Positions 60,746-64,000 of a stretch of DNA of 64,000 nucleotides are shown piece after piece. Numbering within the stretch: position 1 is the first letter of the stretch; each line of letters begins with the position of its first letter. This DNA is from Desulfobacteraceae bacterium (lineage in GTDB: Bacteria; Desulfobacterota; DSM-4660; Desulfatiglandales; Desulfatiglandaceae), in contig JAERTK010000292.1 of the NCBI GenBank assembly GCA_016844935.1, positions 1 to 64,000 of the forward strand, written 5' to 3'. The notes under the pieces are model-generated. The model was given only the letters and a program-made list of their open reading frames with translations. It searched no databases and was not told the DNA's origin. Both the position numbers and the translations under genes were made by a program.

Positions 60746-62368
60746 ATGGATGATACGAACTCACAAAATAAGTTTATGCTGATTCGTTATTTCTTGACCA
60801 TTTTTGTGATTGCTGCAGCTGTGGTAATGGGTTCTGTAACGGGTTTTTATTATTATGAAAAAGGGGATTATCTGTCACGCTTGAAATTGGAAGAGCGGGT
60901 GAATGTAAAGCTGGAAAAAGCGTTGATTGAGAACAACCTGGATGAGATCATTTCGGACCTCAGATTTTTGGCCCAACAGAATGAACTCCTCCGGATGCTG
61001 GATCAAGAACCAGCAGGGGCAGAATACAAAGGTTTGATGGCCAAGGAATATCTGGAGCTTAGCCGACACAAACAAAAATACGATCAGATTCGGTTCATTG
61101 ATGTTGTGGGAATTGAAAAAGTCAGGGTGGATTATAAGAACGGTGATCCGGCCATTGTTCCGGAACATGGGCTGCAAAATAAGGGAACCCGATACTACTT
61201 CACAGATACCCTGGAACTTTCTCGGGAAGAAATATTCATTTCCCCCTTTGATTTGAATGTGGAGCACGGCAAGATTGAAGAACCCTTGAAACCGATGATC
61301 CGATTGGGAACCCCTGTTTTCGACCGGAAGAATCGAAAACAGGGGATTGTTATCCTCAATTATCTGGGCGACAGATTGCTCAAGGCTCTCGATGAGGGCG
61401 CCGAAATGTCTCCCGGAAAAGCCATGCTTATCAATTCAGACGGCTATTGGCTTTCCAGTCCAAATGCCGATGATGAATGGGGTTTTATGTTCCCGGAAAG
61501 AAAAGATCGACAATTTTTTTCAGACTTCCCGAAGGTATGGAAGAAAATTCTTTCATCAGAGGAAATCCAGATCGAAAATGAAAAGGGGTTATTTACTTCC
61601 GCCACCGTTTATCCGGTGATTGAAAAATTCAAAAGCAGTTCAGGGTCGGCAGATGCCCACGGGGGTAGCTACACGCGCTTAAAATCCGACGAGTATTTTT
61701 GGAAAGTGATTTCTTATGTTCCCGATGAAAATTTGCGGAAGGACATCCAAGGCCTTCAAAAGAAGCTCCTCCTATTGATCCTTATTTTGCTCCTGCTGGT
61801 AGGGATTTCTTCCTGGATCATCGCTCGGGATATGGTGAGGCGAAAATCGTATCAGATGGAACTTTATCGATCCGCGAATTTCGATAAATTAACGAATGTG
61901 CCGAATCGGGCTCTTTTTCTCGATCGACTGGATCAAACCCTGAAGCAATCTGAACGATATAAACGGAGTTTTGCTTTGCTTTTTATCGATCTGGATGGTT
62001 TTAAATCGGTGAATGACACATTGGGCCACGATGCGGGGGACGAACTGTTGATCAAAACTGCGGAAAGGTTGCAGGACTGCGTTAGAGTCGCGGATACGGT
62101 GGCTCGAATCGGAGGGGATGAATTCACGGTTATCCTTAGCACCATAGCATCCATCGATGATATACAGATGATTGCCAAGAAAATCATTCAGGCTTTGTCT
62201 ACGTCTTTTAATATCGGAAATCAGAAAGCACAAATCGGGGCCAGCATCGGGATCAGTGTATATCCTGACAATGGAGGGGATGCGGAAATTCTATTGAAAA
62301 AGGCAGATGATGCCATGTATATAGCTAAAAAAGCAGGGAAAAACGACTACAGGATGAGCTCCATATGA
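60746..62368 (+). CDS. Membrane diguanylate cyclase with extracytoplasmic sensor
   Basis: A 540-residue protein: transmembrane helix 1 (about 10-35), a large periplasmic domain of Cache type (IRFIDVVGIEKVRVDYKNG, the family-typical ligand-pocket strand, and GIVILNYLGDRLL), transmembrane helix 2 (about 340-360: LLLLILILLLLVGISSWII) and a GGDEF domain (LTNVPNRALFLDRL, DLDGFKSVNDTLGHDAGD, IGGDEF). The signature is intact, so c-di-GMP synthesis is expected. It overlaps the following deaminase gene by four bases. Confidence 0.92.
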   Translation: MDDTNSQNKFMLIRYFLTIFVIAAAVVMGSVTGFYYYEKGDYLSRLKLEERVNVKLEKALIENNLDEIISDLRFLAQQNELLRMLDQEPAGAEYKGLMAKEYLELSRHKQKYDQIRFIDVVGIEKVRVDYKNGDPAIVPEHGLQNKGTRYYFTDTLELSREEIFISPFDLNVEHGKIEEPLKPMIRLGTPVFDRKNRKQGIVILNYLGDRLLKALDEGAEMSPGKAMLINSDGYWLSSPNADDEWGFMFPERKDRQFFSDFPKVWKKILSSEEIQIENEKGLFTSATVYPVIEKFKSSSGSADAHGGSYTRLKSDEYFWKVISYVPDENLRKDIQGLQKKLLLLILILLLLVGISSWIIARDMVRRKSYQMELYRSANFDKLTNVPNRALFLDRLDQTLKQSERYKRSFALLFIDLDGFKSVNDTLGHDAGDELLIKTAERLQDCVRVADTVARIGGDEFTVILSTIASIDDIQMIAKKIIQALSTSFNIGNQKAQIGASIGISVYPDNGGDAEILLKKADDAMYIAKKAGKNDYRMSSI

Positions 62369-64000
62369 AGCCCCATATCTTCCTTACCAACGGCCGGGTG
62401 GTCAATGTATATTCAGGAGAGATCCTGCCGCACAACGTGTCGGTTTCAGGTGAAAAAATCTCTTATGTGGGACCATCTGAAGATCTGATAAGTCCTGAAA
62501 CCCGGGTGATTGATGTCAAGGGAAGCTTTATCCTTCCGGGTTTTTTTGATGCTCACGCTCACGCGGATCTTTTCTACCACCCGTTTTCCTACGCCAATCA
62601 CGTGGTCACCAGGGGGACCACGGGTTTTTTTAATGACGGCCACGACCTTGCCAATGCCATGGGTGCGACGGCATACCTGAAAACCATGAATCAGCTCTCA
62701 AATGGTTTTCTCAGTGCTTATACGGGTATTCCCGCAGCCGCCCCGCCATACCCCGAAGTTGAAGGTGGCGACCTCTGGTCTGATGACGATCTTGAAAAAG
62801 CCTATGCCTTTGACAATGTGCTTTCCCTCAGTGAAATTACGCCATATCTCAGGTTGATCAGTGGGGAACCTGCTCTCAAAAAACGGGTTCAGATGGCCCG
62901 GGAGAAAGGACGGCTGGTGGAAGGGCACACCACGGGTGCCAATTGGGACAAACTGAATGTTCTGGCCATGGCAGGTGTTACCTCCTGCCATGAATCCCTG
63001 AAGGCGGAAGATGCATTTGAAAGATTGCGGCTGGGGTACACTGTGATGCTGCGCCATGGCTCCATCCGGCAGGACCTGCCTTATCTGGCGGAAGCGGTTC
63101 ACCGTGCAAAAGCGTTTGATACCAGCAGAATCATGTTGGTGACCGACGGTATTTTTCCGGACCACCTGATTTCCTGGGGCAATATGGACTGGGTGGTTGC
63201 GGAAGCCGTAAACCAGGGCATCGATCCGGTCCGGGCCATACAGATGGCCACCATCAACCCGGCGCGCTATTTTCGATTGGACCACCTGCTGGGAGGGGTT
63301 GCGCCAGGCCGAATGGCGCACCTTCTGGTGGTGGATTCCCTGGAAAAACCGACACCCAGGCTGGTGTTATCCAAGGGGGCCATCGCGGCCGAGGACGGTG
63401 TTTTGACTGTTGCGCCATTGCCCACCCCGGATGCGGACATGGGGAATCGGCCCTTCAATATGGGTCCTTTGAGTGTGGAAATGTTTCAAGTGGCCCATCG
63501 CAAATCCCTTGAAAGAGTCCCCGTGATTAAAATCGTCAACCAGACCGTCACGACCCTTGGGGAAGCCCGTCTCAGGGTTCAAAATGGCGTTTATCAACCG
63601 GAAGAGGACACTCTGGCAGCGACTTTGATCAGCAGGGACGGGGCCATGAGGGGTCAGGGATTTGTTCAAGGTTTTTGCTCGGGATTATCAGGATTGGCCT
63701 CCACGGTCGCCCATGAAACCCATGGACTACTGGTGATGGGTCAGGGAGCGGCGGATATGGTCCGGGCGGCCGAAGATGTGCTGGAAATGGGCGGCGGAAT
63801 CTCCATGGTCCGGGATGGCGTTGTACAGGCTCGGGCTTCCCTTCCCGTGGGAGGTGTTTGTTCAGGGAAAAGTGTCCCGGATCTGGCTCAGGAAATCACG
63901 ACTTTTCACAGCCTGCTGGCGGATTCAGGATGTACGTTGACCTATCCGCTCTGGACCCTCGGGTTTCTTACCTTTACCTCCGTATTGAAGGTAAGGCTTA
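62365..64000 (+). CDS. ade: Adenine deaminase family protein, cut by the window end
   Basis: At least 545 codons, open to the right edge; adenine deaminases are usually 550-600 residues, so little is missing. Metal-binding start FILPGFFDAHAHAD, then VTRGTTGFFNDGHDLANAMG (the family has DPHEIANV here), GHTTGA (family HAPG), CHES and the C-terminal-domain TTLGEARL and ISRDG segments. The family makes hypoxanthine from adenine using two metals. Several motif residues differ from the textbook enzyme, so a related amidohydrolase activity is possible. ATGA overlap with the GGDEF gene. Confidence 0.85.
   Translation, partial: MKPHIFLTNGRVVNVYSGEILPHNVSVSGEKISYVGPSEDLISPETRVIDVKGSFILPGFFDAHAHADLFYHPFSYANHVVTRGTTGFFNDGHDLANAMGATAYLKTMNQLSNGFLSAYTGIPAAAPPYPEVEGGDLWSDDDLEKAYAFDNVLSLSEITPYLRLISGEPALKKRVQMAREKGRLVEGHTTGANWDKLNVLAMAGVTSCHESLKAEDAFERLRLGYTVMLRHGSIRQDLPYLAEAVHRAKAFDTSRIMLVTDGIFPDHLISWGNMDWVVAEAVNQGIDPVRAIQMATINPARYFRLDHLLGGVAPGRMAHLLVVDSLEKPTPRLVLSKGAIAAEDGVLTVAPLPTPDADMGNRPFNMGPLSVEMFQVAHRKSLERVPVIKIVNQTVTTLGEARLRVQNGVYQPEEDTLAATLISRDGAMRGQGFVQGFCSGLSGLASTVAHETHGLLVMGQGAADMVRAAEDVLEMGGGISMVRDGVVQARASLPVGGVCSGKSVPDLAQEITTFHSLLADSGCTLTYPLWTLGFLTFTSVLKVRL

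Noticed and set aside
1-64000. CRISPR array, tRNA, rRNA, insertion sequence or prophage
   Set aside because: No regularly spaced repeats, cloverleaf, rRNA segment, transposase or phage structural gene was seen on reading both strands; tRNA-like stretches were not tested by computation.

Overview
The window looks like a chromosomal segment from an anaerobic, sulfur-metabolising member of the Desulfobacterota, probably close to the Desulfobacterales. This is inferred from gene content: HdrA/QmoA-like flavoproteins with MvhD, TusA and DsrE proteins, a tungsten aldehyde:ferredoxin oxidoreductase, a 4-hydroxybutyryl-CoA dehydratase-type radical flavoprotein, very large hybrid kinases and a probable selenoprotein. 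No rRNA, tRNA, CRISPR array or insertion sequence was recognised.

Layout. 1-8030: the end of a family II pyrophosphatase, a broken response regulator, then an intact signalling run (hybrid histidine kinase, CheR, CheB, REC-GGDEF) followed by a second response-regulator relic. 8037-11743: a small accessory patch with a Phd/RelE-type pair, a BrnT/BrnA pair and two unlinked AAA/DUF4143 ATPases, each behind its own recognisable promoter. 11802-24850: a sulfur-trafficking and electron-transfer region. A long minus-strand operon encodes two TusA proteins, MvhD, two HdrA-like flavoproteins, a small winged-helix protein, HdrC, HdrB, DsrE and a triple-rhodanese protein; beyond a terminator come a TPR protein and a YedE-type transporter. 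A divergent sigma54 activator lies at its head, and a second minus-strand operon of small Dsr-like proteins follows. Both operons have a -24/-12 promoter and, about 100-115 bp upstream, the same palindrome TTAACA-N2-TGTTAA.

25118-28741: housekeeping genes (epmA, efp, AICAR transformylase, folE2). 28800-42049: one long minus-strand catabolic cluster with a succinyl-CoA-ligase-type enzyme, a CitE/malyl-CoA-lyase-type lyase, ferredoxin, a GntR regulator, a TRAP transporter, an old-yellow-enzyme-type reductase, AOR, a DMT permease and a two-subunit fumarase-type hydratase. It probably takes up and cleaves a C4 or C5 (hydroxy)dicarboxylate. A promoter with an overlapping GntR-type palindrome precedes it. 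42210-47445: a branched-chain amino-acid-type ABC transporter whose LivG carries a large hydrophobic insertion. 47470-49101: nucleotide-sugar dehydrogenase. 49618-54137: a radical dehydratase followed by a three-gene flavoprotein dehydrogenase. 54269-62368: FIST protein, hybrid kinase, REC-adenylate cyclase and GGDEF protein. 62365-64000: an adenine-deaminase-family gene that runs off the window.

Most notable: the rhodanese gene at 13568-14884 is interrupted by one in-frame UGA where the family normally has a cysteine. A hairpin with a GGUCU loop follows 22 nt later, so the gene very likely encodes an exported selenocysteine rhodanese. It sits inside what appears to be a sigma54-controlled sulfur-relay/Hdr regulon.
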